DNA of 64,000 bases from Priestia iocasae (GTDB lineage: Bacteria > Bacillota > Bacilli > Bacillales > Bacillaceae_H). Of the stretch, positions 23,412-31,698 are shown in pieces. The notes beneath the pieces were generated by a model. That model ran no database searches and was not told the DNA's origin. It was given only the letters and a program-made list of their open reading frames with translations. Where the stretch lies: NCBI RefSeq assembly GCF_016909075.1, contig NZ_JAFBFC010000002.1, forward strand, positions 186,001 through 250,000, in the 5' to 3' direction. Position 1 is the first letter of the stretch. Each line of letters starts with the position of its first letter. The translations under genes were made by a program, and so were the position numbers.

Positions 23412-23855
23412 TTATTCCTCACCTAGCACACGGTTAAGGCGCTTGCGAAGCATGTCCATTCCGCTTCCGCCCGCTTGGAAGTGGCGTAACTTTCCTTCTT
23501 TATCAAACACATAGTATGCTGGTACGTATTTGTTTTCGAATGCATCTGTTAATTTGTGCTCGCTATCAACAAAGATTGGCTGTGTAATGTCATGACCCAT
23601 TGCCATTGCTTCAATCACACCCATATCTAAATCGTCTTCTGAACGAGGCATATGAACCGCTACAACGTTTAATTGATCATCGTACTCGTCGCGTAACCCG
23701 TTGATTTCTGGCATTGCTTCTTTACATAAGTAGCAGCTTACAGACCAGAAGTGGATAAGTGTTGCTTTCTCTCCTACTAAATCTGCTTTTGTTACTTCGT
23801 CATTGATCCATGCTGTTGCGCCATCTAATTCTGGCATTTGCTCACGTAATTTCAT
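23412..23855 (-). CDS. ykuV: Thiol-disulfide oxidoreductase YkuV-like
   Basis: 147 residues from the ATG at 23855. AAGGAGG lies ten bases before it, while the longer in-frame ATG (23864) abuts that site, so the shorter start (MKLREQMPEL) is preferred. It has a thioredoxin fold with active-site CYLC (SVSCYLCKEAMPEI), then VAVHMPRSEDDLD and ITQPIFVDSEHKLTDAFENKYVPAYYVFD, very like B. subtilis YkuV. It probably reduces disulfides in partnership with the peroxiredoxin encoded upstream in the same operon. Confidence 0.9.
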   Translation of the reverse strand: MKLREQMPELDGATAWINDEVTKADLVGEKATLIHFWSVSCYLCKEAMPEINGLRDEYDDQLNVVAVHMPRSEDDLDMGVIEAMAMGHDITQPIFVDSEHKLTDAFENKYVPAYYVFDKEGKLRHFQAGGSGMDMLRKRLNRVLGEE

Positions 23856-23954
23856 ATGTAACATTCCTCCTTGAAGTAATTCATTTTATCAATTTAGTAG
23901 GGAGCTCAAGCCTGACTGCTTAAGCCCCTCCTACTAGTTAAGCTTGTCTATTAA

Positions 23955-24497
23955 TTAAAGTGTTTTTTGACCTGGCTTCCAGTTCGCTGGGCAAAGACCA
24001 CCTGTTTGAAGTGCTTGTAGAACACGTAGTGTTTCCTCTACATCACGACCGATGTTGTTGTGGTTGACAACAGAGTACATTAGTTCACCTTCTGGGCTAA
24101 TGATGAATAGACCGCGTAATGCAACCCCTTCTTCTTCAATTAATACGCCGTAGTCAGCTGCTACTTTATGTGTTGGATCCGCTGCTAATGGATAACGTAA
24201 ATCTCCTAATCCATTGTCTTTACGATCCGTGTTAATCCAAGCTAAGTGCGTGTGGATTGTGTCAGTTGATACACCGATTACTTCTGCATCTAAGTCTTCG
24301 AACTCATCATAACGATCTGATAGAGCTGTAATTTCTGTTGGACATACAAATGTGAAGTCCATTGGATAGAAGAATAAAACAGTCCATTTGTCGTTTTTCA
24401 TGTTTTCTTCTAGATTTACTTTACCGAATTCCTTGTTTGCTAGTACTGCTTCCATTTCAAAGCGTGGTGCTTGTTTCCCAACCATGCGTTCTGCCAT
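23955..24497 (-). CDS. ykuU: 2-Cys peroxiredoxin YkuU-like
   Basis: 180 residues from the ATG at 24497 (AAAGGAG upstream; an ATG 33 bases earlier lacks one). It has peroxidatic Cys in FYPMDFTFVCPTEITALSDRY and resolving Cys in GGLCPANWKPG, with the Prx motif GVSTDTIHTHLAW. It reduces H2O2, alkyl hydroperoxides and possibly peroxynitrite in the cytoplasm. Cotranscribed with ykuV. The long leader has a strong sigma-A promoter with a PerR-like box just upstream of the -35. Confidence 0.92.
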   Translation of the reverse strand: MAERMVGKQAPRFEMEAVLANKEFGKVNLEENMKNDKWTVLFFYPMDFTFVCPTEITALSDRYDEFEDLDAEVIGVSTDTIHTHLAWINTDRKDNGLGDLRYPLAADPTHKVAADYGVLIEEEGVALRGLFIISPEGELMYSVVNHNNIGRDVEETLRVLQALQTGGLCPANWKPGQKTL

Positions 24498-24660
24498 TGT
24501 AAAAATCTCTCCTTTGAAAGTAAGTATCATTTGTTACCTATTTCACAAGCATATGCTTGCTTTTTATATGTTCACTAGAACCATTGCATGTTCTAACTAG
24601 ATTCCCCTTTCATTAACACTTACGATAATGACTATTAGGTGGGAATCACTCTCAATTACA
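24498..24660 (-). promoter_or_regulatory. Structured ~160-nt 5' leader of ykuU
   Basis: Downstream of the promoter, the minus-strand leader can fold GATTCCC/GGGAATC enclosing TCATTA/TAATGA, then TAGAAC/GTTCTA, then CAAGCATATGCTTG, before the AAAGGAG site. There is no intrinsic terminator. It could affect mRNA stability or translation. No Rfam class was recognised. Confidence 0.4.
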
Positions 24661-24666
24661 TTTCTT

Positions 24667-24694
24667 ATTATACACGACTGATTTTTAGAGTCAA
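24667..24694 (-). promoter_or_regulatory. Sigma-A promoter of ykuUV
   Basis: Minus strand TTGACT (24689-24694), 16-bp spacer, TATAAT (24667-24672). Confidence 0.75.
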
Positions 24695-24701
24695 TACTTT
24701 T

Positions 24702-24716
24702 TTATAATTATTTTAA
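24702..24716. promoter_or_regulatory. PerR-box-like site
   Basis: TTATAATTATTTTAA matches the 15-bp PerR consensus TTATAATNATTATAA with one mismatch, 7 bp upstream of the ykuU -35. This fits peroxide control of a peroxiredoxin operon. AT-rich background lowers confidence. Confidence 0.45.
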
Positions 24717-24849
24717 ACTAACAATCTATCTAAACATACAAATCAAAAATGAAGGGTGAATGAATCGTTATTTATGTTTAAATACTAAAGGAATTAGCAG
24801 CAAACATATTGAATTAAGTTAAAGATAAACAATATGGTGGAGGTAGAAT

Positions 24850-25257
24850 ATGGCGATACAAGCAAAAAGTATTTTCGTTAATTTACCAGTGAAAGACTTA
24901 AATAAGACGAAGGAGTTTTTCTCCAAAGTCGGATTTGAGTTTAACCCTCAGTTCTCCAATGAATTAGCGGCATGTATGGTTATCAGTGATACGATATTTG
25001 CAATGTTGTTGGTTGAAGACCACTATAAGAGTTTTACGAAAAAAGAGATTGCGGATACTACCAACAGCTCAGAAGCGATCATAGCTTTATCGGTTGATAG
25101 CAGGGAAAAAGTTGATGAAATTGTTAATAATGCGTTAGCCGCTGGTGGTAAGCCTTCAAAAGAGCCACAAGACCATGGTTTTATGTACGGATGGAGCTTT
25201 GAGGATATTGACGGTCATCTGTGGGAATTATTTTTTATGGACAGTCATGCTCAATAA
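24850..25257 (+). CDS. Glyoxalase/bleomycin-resistance (VOC) family protein
   Basis: 135 residues with two beta-alpha-beta-beta-beta modules: IFVNLPVKDLNKTKEFFSKVGFEF opens the first, SREKVDEIVNNALAAGG the second, ending DIDGHLWELFFMD, which carries the usual C-terminal metal-ligand Glu. It resembles PhnB/YuaE-like VOC proteins of unknown substrate. GGTGGAGG lies eight bases before the ATG. Monocistronic. Confidence 0.8.
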   Translation: MAIQAKSIFVNLPVKDLNKTKEFFSKVGFEFNPQFSNELAACMVISDTIFAMLLVEDHYKSFTKKEIADTTNSSEAIIALSVDSREKVDEIVNNALAAGGKPSKEPQDHGFMYGWSFEDIDGHLWELFFMDSHAQ

Positions 25258-25267
25258 AGATTGATAT

Positions 25268-25307
25268 AAAAAAGTGCAGAGCCATCTAGATGGCTCTGCA
25301 CTTTTTT
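25268..25307. terminator. Bidirectional terminator
   Basis: 19-bp perfect stem around a TA centre with A6 and T6 flanks, between the convergent VOC and zinc-ribbon genes. Confidence 0.9.
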
Positions 25308-25350
25308 AAATAGACTTATTCTAGTAAACTACCTTTTCCTAATCACTAAG

Positions 25351-25548
25351 TTAGCATGACTTGAACTTTTCAGGGTTTGAAGCGTAAAGTTCTATAAATC
25401 CACAGGTTGGACAGACATAACAAGGAGCTATGTTGCTCATCGTTTCTTGGTTCGGTTTTTCTGTTGATTTATATACTCTAATAGGATAACTATCTAACTT
25501 AGCTTCCACCATTATTGATTCACATTTACTACAAGTGTTTGCCATCAT
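25351..25548 (-). CDS. Small zinc-ribbon protein, ~65 aa
   Basis: The product (MMANTCSKCESIMVEAKLDS...) has two CxxC pairs, CSKC near the start and CPTC near the end, separated by ~40 residues: a zinc ribbon. Three consecutive ATGs (25551, 25548, 25545) follow GGGAG, and the middle one has the best spacing. A longer frame overlapping the YitT gene is probably not used. Likely role is nucleic-acid or protein binding; family otherwise not recognised. Confidence 0.65.
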   Translation of the reverse strand: MMANTCSKCESIMVEAKLDSYPIRVYKSTEKPNQETMSNIAPCYVCPTCGFIELYASNPEKFKSC

Positions 25549-25627
25549 CATTTTCTCCCATCCTATAAAATGAAACATCCTTGTCCTTTCTAGACATGGT
25601 ACTATCATTTTCGCTTCATTCACGTCA

Positions 25628-26512
25628 TTAGTGAATATCTCTCTTTTTAAAGCGTCCACCGCGTACTTCGGCAATGTCACCTACGGCTAAAAAGGCCCCT
25701 GCATCTAGTTCTTCAACAAGAGACTTTAACTTTGATTCTTCTAATCTCGTAATCACGCAGAACACCACTTTTTTATCGTCTCCTGAATAGGCTCCTTCTC
25801 CATGAAGGTAAGTAACGCCACGACCAAGACGAGCGTTGATGGCTTCTCCAATCTCGCGGTATTGATCACTAATAATCCACGCAGATTTCGACTGCTCCAT
25901 CCCTTGTACGACCGTATCAATCGATTTTGCTGCGATGACGTACGCTAAGATGGAGTACATTGCACGGTCCCAGCTGAACACAAATCCTGCGGCCCCTAAG
26001 ATGAAAATGTTAAAGAACATCACAATCTCACCAACAGAAAAAGGAACCTTCTTATTAATAAGAATCGCTAAAATTTCGGTTCCATCGAGTGAGCCTCCGT
26101 AACGAATCACAAGTCCGATCCCAATCCCAAGAATCATTCCACCAAACACGGTTGCTAGTAATACATCGTCTGTAAATGCTGGCAGATGGTGAAACATCGT
26201 CGTTAAAATGGATAAAAGTAAAATTCCAAAGATCGTTGAAAGAGCAAACGTCTTTCCGATCTGCTTGTACCCCAAAAAGACAAACGGTAAGTTTAACACA
26301 AAGAGGAATACTCCAAGCTGCACACCCGTAATGTGGGAAAGCATAATGGAAATCCCCGTAATTCCTCCATCGACAACGTTGTTTGGCACTAAAAAGATTT
26401 CAAGTCCCGTTGCCATAAGTAGCGCACCGATACTAACGAAAATGACGCGATTTAAAATACCCACTATCGTGAGCTTTCGATGCTGTAGCTTTGATTTTGT
26501 TGATTCTGTCAT
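25628..26512 (-). CDS. YitT-family membrane protein (DUF161 + DUF2179)
   Basis: 294 residues: five or six hydrophobic segments (FVSIGALLMATGLEIFLVPNNVVDGGITGIS..., GIGIGLVIRYGGSLDGTEILAI) followed by a soluble ~80-residue C-terminal DUF2179 domain (GRGVTYLHGEGAYSGDDKKVVFCVITRLEESKLK). Both are standard for YitT/YpjC/YvjA. Function is unknown in the family; some relatives are linked to organic-acid or metabolite transport. Monocistronic. Confidence 0.88.
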   Translation of the reverse strand: MTESTKSKLQHRKLTIVGILNRVIFVSIGALLMATGLEIFLVPNNVVDGGITGISIMLSHITGVQLGVFLFVLNLPFVFLGYKQIGKTFALSTIFGILLLSILTTMFHHLPAFTDDVLLATVFGGMILGIGIGLVIRYGGSLDGTEILAILINKKVPFSVGEIVMFFNIFILGAAGFVFSWDRAMYSILAYVIAAKSIDTVVQGMEQSKSAWIISDQYREIGEAINARLGRGVTYLHGEGAYSGDDKKVVFCVITRLEESKLKSLVEELDAGAFLAVGDIAEVRGGRFKKRDIH

Positions 26513-26612
26513 CTTATCTCTCTTTTCTTTCAGTTATTTCTTCTATTATACAGATACTCTCTCTCAATTTCGACTGATAGCCCTTTTGACTATCATAGAG
26601 CAGACATGTAAA

Positions 26613-26647
26613 AAACCGAGCAAACGCATGATTACGTTTGCTCGGTT
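26613..26647 (-). terminator. Terminator overlapping the antiporter stop codon
   Basis: Stem AAACCGAGCAAACG / CGTTTGCTCGGTTT (26613-26626 with 26634-26647). The TAA of the antiporter gene lies in the loop/arm. Confidence 0.85.
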
Positions 26648-28167
26648 TCCGACTCTCGTTTGTTTTCAATCGGAACTTCCTTTACAATCGGTACCGATTT
26701 TTTCTCTTGAAGTAATCTTATTAGCTCCTGCTTACTAGCGCGAGACGTTAGGACATAAAGAAAGTCTCGTGGCTGAATAACGGTATTTCCTGTTGGTGTA
26801 AGGAGTTTATCATTGCGGATAATCGCATTCACTAACGCATGCTTCGGAAACGGAATGTTAATTAACTTTTGGCCCACAATTGCCGCATCTTCTTCCATCT
26901 CATACTCAATCATTTCTGCATTCGCTTTTCCAAGAGACACAAGCTCGAGTGAGTGCATCGGCGTTGTCTTTTCAGGTCCGACTAATCCTAATTTATCCGC
27001 TAGGTTTGTAATGGTCGAGCCTTGAATTAAGCAGCTTGTTAAAACAACGAAAAAGACAACGTTAAAAATGAGCTGACTGTTTTCTACATGCGCAAGCATC
27101 GGGAACGTTGCAAGAACGATTGGAACCGCTCCTTTTAATCCAGCCCATGACAGAAACAGCAGTTCTTTATTCGTGTAACCCATGTTAATGGTCGATGCAT
27201 ACACCGCAGCCGGTCGTGCAATAAGCATTAAAATAAGAGAAATCACAATTCCTTTCCACATGACATCCCAAATAAAAAGCTCAGATGGGAACACGAGTAA
27301 CCCTAAAATCACGAACATTAAAATTTGCATCATCCAGGCAAAGCCTTCTGAAAATCGAACGATCGAATGGCGATATGCCACCTCTGTATTTCCAATGATA
27401 ATGGCAGACACATACACGGCAAGTAATCCACTGCCATTCATAAAGGCCGTTACTCCGTAAGTAAGAAGTGCAAAGGCCGTCGCAAAGACAGGATAAAGTC
27501 CACTCGAATCCAAATTCAAACGATTAATGGCAGCCGTGGCGAGTCGACCAAATACATACCCTACAATAAGACCAAGCCCCATCTGTACAAAAAACGATGC
27601 AATGAGCTTCCACATATTCGCATCTGGAACGGTAATGAGCTCAATCATCGCAATTGTTAAAAAGACCGCCATCGGATCATTCGAACCCGATTCCGCTTCT
27701 AATGTCGCGCCAATGCGTGGCTTAACGTTTTGCCCCTTTAACACGGCAAACACAGCAGCGGCATCGGTAGATCCTACAATGGCTCCGAATAAAATCGCTT
27801 CTAACCAGCCAATTTCTAAAATGTATTTTGCCGCAACCGCCACAATTCCAGATGTAAGCAAGACACCCATTGTTGCAAGAGACAGAGCAGGTGGAATAAC
27901 AGGACGAAGCGTCTTCCATTTCGTTTGAAGTCCCCCTTCAAACAAAATGATCACAAGGGCGAACACCCCAATCGTTTGCGCAAGGCCTGCATCATCAAAA
28001 TGAATAATTCCTAATACGTCACTCCCCATCACAATTCCAACCATAATAAATAAAACAAGGGCAGGTACACCTAAACGCGCGGAAAACTTCGTCGTAATTA
28101 CGCCTGAAATAAACAAGATGGCAGAAAGTAAAATAAAAGCATCGGTTGTGATAATCTCACTAAGCAT
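26632..28167 (-). CDS. K+/H+ antiporter, NhaP2/CvrA type (CPA1 with RCK-C domain)
   Basis: 511 residues: about 12 membrane helices with the CPA1 landmarks LFEGGLQTKW, GSTDAAAVFAVL, the ESGSNDPMAV pair of acidic residues in the ion site, and SWAGLKGAVPIVLATFP. A C-terminal cytoplasmic TrkA-C/RCK-C domain follows (EMIEYEMEEDAAIVGQKLINIPFPKHALV...DFLYVL). It exchanges K+ (possibly Na+) for H+ in cell-volume and pH homeostasis; the RCK domain suggests nucleotide control. Monocistronic. Confidence 0.88.
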   Translation of the reverse strand: MLSEIITTDAFILLSAILFISGVITTKFSARLGVPALVLFIMVGIVMGSDVLGIIHFDDAGLAQTIGVFALVIILFEGGLQTKWKTLRPVIPPALSLATMGVLLTSGIVAVAAKYILEIGWLEAILFGAIVGSTDAAAVFAVLKGQNVKPRIGATLEAESGSNDPMAVFLTIAMIELITVPDANMWKLIASFFVQMGLGLIVGYVFGRLATAAINRLNLDSSGLYPVFATAFALLTYGVTAFMNGSGLLAVYVSAIIIGNTEVAYRHSIVRFSEGFAWMMQILMFVILGLLVFPSELFIWDVMWKGIVISLILMLIARPAAVYASTINMGYTNKELLFLSWAGLKGAVPIVLATFPMLAHVENSQLIFNVVFFVVLTSCLIQGSTITNLADKLGLVGPEKTTPMHSLELVSLGKANAEMIEYEMEEDAAIVGQKLINIPFPKHALVNAIIRNDKLLTPTGNTVIQPRDFLYVLTSRASKQELIRLLQEKKSVPIVKEVPIENKRESETEQT

Positions 28168-28184
28168 TCATTTCAACTCCTTTT

Positions 28185-28742
28185 CTATAAGTTCACATCA
28201 AGCTTAATGGACTGGCTTGTATGTCGGTCTACTCCTATATACTGACGTGTTTCGGCAGGTGTTGCGTGATGAAGTCTTTTTTGAATCAATGAAATGGCTA
28301 TTCCTTTTGCATAGGCATGATAACCAAACGTTTTACGAAGTGTATGTGTACCAATTGAACCTTCTATGTCAGCTTGCTTTGCTGCTTCATTAATAATTCG
28401 GTATGCTTGCTGACGCGTAATAGGTTCTGTTGTTTTTTTTGATTTAAACAAGTAATCGGTAGATTGAAGGCTTCCTTCTTGAATGCATTGCTTAATGGCT
28501 TGACGAACATCATCGTTTAAAAAAACGGGAGGATCTGTATATAGAGAGGATTGTAAATAGTGAAGAATATGACCAGACTCGTTCATGACATCTTCGACGT
28601 GTACATGCAGCAAATCATTGCCACGTATACCCGTGTTCATTCCGAGCAACAATAAACAATAATCACGAGCGGACCGTGACTGCAAATAGGTTTTCATACA
28701 TAACAACTTTTCTTCATCTTTAATGGCTTCAACGGTTTTCAT
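28185..28742 (-). CDS. Solo catalytic-domain tyrosine recombinase
   Basis: 185 residues containing only the catalytic domain: Arg40 in GMNTGIRGNDLL, His133/Arg136 in GTHTLRKTFGYH, His159 in RLHHATPAET and nucleophile Tyr168 in TRQYIGV. The N-terminal SAM-like core-binding domain of XerC/D or phage integrases is missing. Similar small integrases (YoeC-like) occur as stable chromosomal genes in Bacillus. No att repeats or phage genes flank it. Partners or target sites are unknown. Confidence 0.82.
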   Translation of the reverse strand: MKTVEAIKDEEKLLCMKTYLQSRSARDYCLLLLGMNTGIRGNDLLHVHVEDVMNESGHILHYLQSSLYTDPPVFLNDDVRQAIKQCIQEGSLQSTDYLFKSKKTTEPITRQQAYRIINEAAKQADIEGSIGTHTLRKTFGYHAYAKGIAISLIQKRLHHATPAETRQYIGVDRHTSQSIKLDVNL

Positions 28743-28840
28743 CGCACCCTCCTTAATGTGACATAACTATATTCTATCACACGGTTTTGTTACATTAAAA
28801 TCATATGCTTCATACTTGTAAAAAATAACGATAACTATAC

Positions 28841-28878
28841 AAAAAACGCCACCCATCGACGATAGGTAGCGTTTTTTA
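28841..28878 (-). terminator. Terminator of the alpha/beta hydrolase gene
   Basis: Minus-strand stem AACGCTACC / GGTGGCGTT with T6, directly after the hydrolase stop. Confidence 0.7.
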
Positions 28879-29655
28879 TCCTACTTGTTTAATGCGGGCA
28901 TGCTTCAATAAGAAGTGCAACACACTTTCATTAAATTCTTTCGGTTGGTCAATGTTGCAAACATGACCACACTTTTCAATGATTTTTAGCGTCGCTTTGT
29001 TATCCCACTCTACATCCTTTTTGACTAACGGAAGAAACAAATGATCCTCCTGCCCAGAAATATAGAGCTTCGGCACGCCGAATTCATCACGGTGATAATA
29101 CTGTTTTGTTTTATAAAGAAGGTAGAACCAACGTAAAAATTGATCTCTTCCCATTTTTGCTGCTTCTTTAATAAAAAGCTTTCGCGCGTCAGCATGATTT
29201 TTACGTGGCATAATGACAGATGCCGCGATTTTATAAAGCAGCATATACGGTAACACAGCTTTCACTTTATACGCTGCTCCTAACACGGCTTTCGCCCATG
29301 CTTGAACACGTGTTACAGCGCCTCCGCACACAATGGAAAGCATCCGCTCTGGCGCTGCTTTCACTAGCTCGTGAATAATAATGGTTCCAAGTGAAATACC
29401 GGCAAAGTGCGCTTTTGTAATCTTCAGCTCATCTAACAAGTTCAACACCTTTTGCGCACAAATCGCAAAAGAAAACTCTTCTTCTTTTTTTATCTGTCCG
29501 TTTGCGGAGTGACCAGGCAAATCAATCGCAAGCACGGTAAAATGTTTTCTGAACTCTTTTAATTGCTTGTACCAAATTTTCGAGTTTGCACCAAGACCAT
29601 GCAGCAGCACTAACCACGGTCCAGATTGATCATGATTATAAATCCGATAATCCAT
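28876..29655 (-). CDS. Alpha/beta hydrolase
   Basis: 259 residues: oxyanion-hole LLHGLGANSKIWY, nucleophile elbow GISLG, acid Asp in LYISGQEDHLF and His in IIEKCGHVCNIDQP, the full triad in canonical order. Similar to MenH/BioH-like or lactonase-type hydrolases; the substrate cannot be assigned. Upstream and separate is a Gfo/Idh/MocA oxidoreductase gene on the same strand. Confidence 0.85.
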   Translation of the reverse strand: MDYRIYNHDQSGPWLVLLHGLGANSKIWYKQLKEFRKHFTVLAIDLPGHSANGQIKKEEEFSFAICAQKVLNLLDELKITKAHFAGISLGTIIIHELVKAAPERMLSIVCGGAVTRVQAWAKAVLGAAYKVKAVLPYMLLYKIAASVIMPRKNHADARKLFIKEAAKMGRDQFLRWFYLLYKTKQYYHRDEFGVPKLYISGQEDHLFLPLVKKDVEWDNKATLKIIEKCGHVCNIDQPKEFNESVLHFLLKHARIKQVG

Positions 29656-29728
29656 GTCTCTACCCTTTCATGTGAAAAAAGTTACCGCTATCATACCACA
29701 CTTTTCGCGCATTTGGTTCACTTAAATA

Positions 29729-30718
29729 TCAATGTTTTGTGTCATTTGGATACACAAGACCGATTTGCTTACGAACTTCATCCATGATTTCCATTGTAAT
29801 CATCGAACGCTCAAACGAATTGACGCTTGATTCAGTTTTACCTGCTTTTACAAGCTCAATAAATTCGCTTGCTTCATACGACATCGTGTGCTCAGATTGT
29901 GGAACCGTCACATCTTCTTTTTCACCGTTTCGGTAGCGAACTTCTACTTGTTCAGCGGTATGGATTTTATCAACGATAAGGCTTCCGTCTTCTCCTTGAA
30001 TTTCTGTCGGTAAGAATGAATCCGTAATCTTTGAGTACATAATCACTGCATCTTTGTCATCATATTTTAATAGAATACTTCCTTCTCCATCCACACCTGA
30101 CTCTAGCATGTAGCTGACCGCTTTTACTTCGTTTGGCTTACCGAATAGTGTCACAAGCGGATAAATGCAGTAAATGCCGATGTCCATTAACGAACCGTTT
30201 GAAAACGTTGGATCAAACGCATTCAACACCGTTCCTTGCTTATATTTATCGTAGCGAGATGAGTACTGACAATAGCTCGCAAAGTAACGACGAACTTGTC
30301 CAATTTTATGTAGGTTTTCTTGAATCACGTTGAAGTTTGGCAGCAGCGTTGATTTCATCGCTTCCATCAATAGCACCTGATTTGCTTTTGCTACCTCAAT
30401 CATCGCTTTTATCTCTCGTGTATTTGAGGCCATTGGCTTTTCGCATAACACGTGCTTGCCGTGATTCATCATTAAAATTGCTTGCTCCGCGTGAAATGAG
30501 TTTGGACTTGCGATATACACAGCATCAAACGCATCGCTTTTTGCCATTTCTTCTAAATCCGTAAACGTCACGCTTGCCCCTACCTTCTCAGCAAATTCTG
30601 CTGCCTTTTCAGCTGTACGTGAGTAAATCGCCGTTAAGTGAAAGTCATTGTTTTGGCGGGCAGCTTCAATAAAGCGCTCCGTAATCCAGTTCGTCCCGAT
30701 AATCGCAAAACGTACCAT
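29729..30718 (-). CDS. Gfo/Idh/MocA-family oxidoreductase
   Basis: 329 residues. The N-terminal Rossmann fold starts AIIGTNWITERFIEAA. HGKHVLCEKPMASNTREIKAM is the family's EKP catalytic motif. The C-terminal domain includes NGSLMDIGIYCIYPL with the expected Asp and Tyr/His positions. It oxidises or reduces a sugar or polyol using NAD(P); substrate unknown. GGAGAGATGACA lies directly upstream of the ATG. Confidence 0.88.
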   Translation of the reverse strand: MVRFAIIGTNWITERFIEAARQNNDFHLTAIYSRTAEKAAEFAEKVGASVTFTDLEEMAKSDAFDAVYIASPNSFHAEQAILMMNHGKHVLCEKPMASNTREIKAMIEVAKANQVLLMEAMKSTLLPNFNVIQENLHKIGQVRRYFASYCQYSSRYDKYKQGTVLNAFDPTFSNGSLMDIGIYCIYPLVTLFGKPNEVKAVSYMLESGVDGEGSILLKYDDKDAVIMYSKITDSFLPTEIQGEDGSLIVDKIHTAEQVEVRYRNGEKEDVTVPQSEHTMSYEASEFIELVKAGKTESSVNSFERSMITMEIMDEVRKQIGLVYPNDTKH

Positions 30719-30810
30719 GTTGTCATCTCTCCTTGTTTTTAATCTGTTTCTTATCTTACTCTTTTTAAGTAAAATTTGCGAATGAAGTTATCTACAAGGA
30801 AAAACACCTT

Positions 30811-30870
30811 GTCATATATACCATACAATTGTAAGATATATATTACATAAGTCACATATACCTTACATAA
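30811..30870 (+). promoter_or_regulatory. 17-bp direct repeats upstream of the XRE gene
   Basis: GTCATATATACCATACA (30811-30827) and GTCACATATACCTTACA (30851-30867) are 15/17 identical and exactly 40 bp apart. An inverted TGTAA-N8-TTACA (30830-30847) lies between them, and TTACATAA recurs at 30843 and 30863. Probably operators for the XRE repressor encoded immediately downstream. Confidence 0.5.
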
Positions 30871-30888
30871 AAGGAGTGAAAAAACCTC

Positions 30889-31083
30889 ATGCCCCTTAAT
30901 AGAGTGAAGCTCGCTCGTCTAGAAAAAGGATTCACTCAACAAGAGCTTGCTCGTCGTACAAACGTTACGCGCCAAACCATTAGTTTAATTGAAAGCAGCA
31001 AATATAATCCATCGCTACAGCTGTGTATTGATCTAGCTAAAGCATTAGAGAAGACACTCGATGAACTATTTTGGGAGGAATAA
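30889..31083 (+). CDS. XRE-family (Cro/CI-like) transcriptional regulator
   Basis: 64 residues: a minimal HTH_3 domain, VKLARLEKGFTQQELARRTNVTRQTISLIESSKYNPSLQLC (landmarks FTQQELARRTNV and TRQTISLIE), ending LDELFWEE. AAAGGAG precedes the ATG. Its stop is adjacent to the start of the next gene, so the two are cotranscribed. Paired XRE/membrane-protein genes of this kind are common in Firmicutes. Repeats upstream are likely its binding sites. Confidence 0.88.
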   Translation: MPLNRVKLARLEKGFTQQELARRTNVTRQTISLIESSKYNPSLQLCIDLAKALEKTLDELFWEE

Positions 31084-31563
31084 ATGATTATGAAATCTTT
31101 TTTTCGTTTAACATCATCAAACGACGAGCGTGTACAGGCATTGGAGTATCGCGCCTTTGCTGAAGCTGGCTTTCTCGTTTTTCTTTTACTGTTACTTGAT
31201 GTGTTCGTTCGCGCGTTTCTTTATAATCGTCCATTAAGTGAGTGGATTGTATCCATCCTTCTTATTGGTTGCTTCAGTATTTATTTCACAATTCGTCGTG
31301 CAACAATGGGCATTGATGAAGAAACACTATTAGAAGGAGAAGAATTAAAAGCCGAGAAATTAGCTGAACGCATTTCTGCTTTCGGAGGCATTCTATACGG
31401 AATCACATTTATCGCTGTAAACGGTGGCACTCCTGATGGCTGGGAACAATGGCTTAAACAATTTTACGTATTAATCCTTCTTTCAGGTGGGATCTACCTC
31501 TTTGCTCGCCCTATTGTTTACCGTATAAAGAGAGATAAAATTGAAGCCTCTTTCCACGAATAA
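31084..31563 (+). CDS. Four-helix membrane protein paired with the XRE regulator (DUF6773-like)
   Basis: 159 residues: a soluble start with RVQALEYRAFAEAGF, then helices FLVFLLLLLDVFVRAFL, WIVSILLIGCFSIYFTI, GGILYGITFIAV and FYVLILLSGGIYLFA, with a basic tail. GGGAGG at the end of the XRE gene serves as its ribosome binding site. It may sense or anchor the regulator; function unknown. Confidence 0.7.
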   Translation: MIMKSFFRLTSSNDERVQALEYRAFAEAGFLVFLLLLLDVFVRAFLYNRPLSEWIVSILLIGCFSIYFTIRRATMGIDEETLLEGEELKAEKLAERISAFGGILYGITFIAVNGGTPDGWEQWLKQFYVLILLSGGIYLFARPIVYRIKRDKIEASFHE

Positions 31564-31595
31564 ATAATCGTGATAATTAAAGGAGCGATTACAAC

Positions 31596-31682
31596 ATGAC
31601 GAACGATGAAGACCACACCACGTGCAACCTTAAATTAAAACGAACAAACCCCTTGCCTTTTGCAATCTGTTTGATTGGATAA
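31596..31682 (+). CDS. Very small ORF, 28 aa, after the XRE pair
   Basis: AAAGGAG sits ten bases before an ATG that opens 28 codons (MTNDEDHTTCNLKLKRTNPL...). The C-terminal third is encoded by the 5' arm and loop of a strong terminator. It may be a degraded gene end or a real small peptide; no homology can be judged. Confidence 0.3.
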   Translation: MTNDEDHTTCNLKLKRTNPLPFAICLIG

Positions 31683-31697
31683 AAAGGCAAGGGGTTT
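31646..31697 (+). terminator. Terminator of the XRE operon
   Basis: 16-bp perfect stem AAACCCCTTGCCTTTT / AAAAGGCAAGGGGTTT with a 20-base loop. It lies 2 bp from the stop of the convergent RHH gene. Confidence 0.8.
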
Positions 31698-31698
31698 T

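Noticed and set aside
28185-28880. Prophage or integrative element around the recombinase gene
   Set aside because: No direct repeats, tRNA, phage or conjugation genes nearby; flanking genes are ordinary chromosomal loci.
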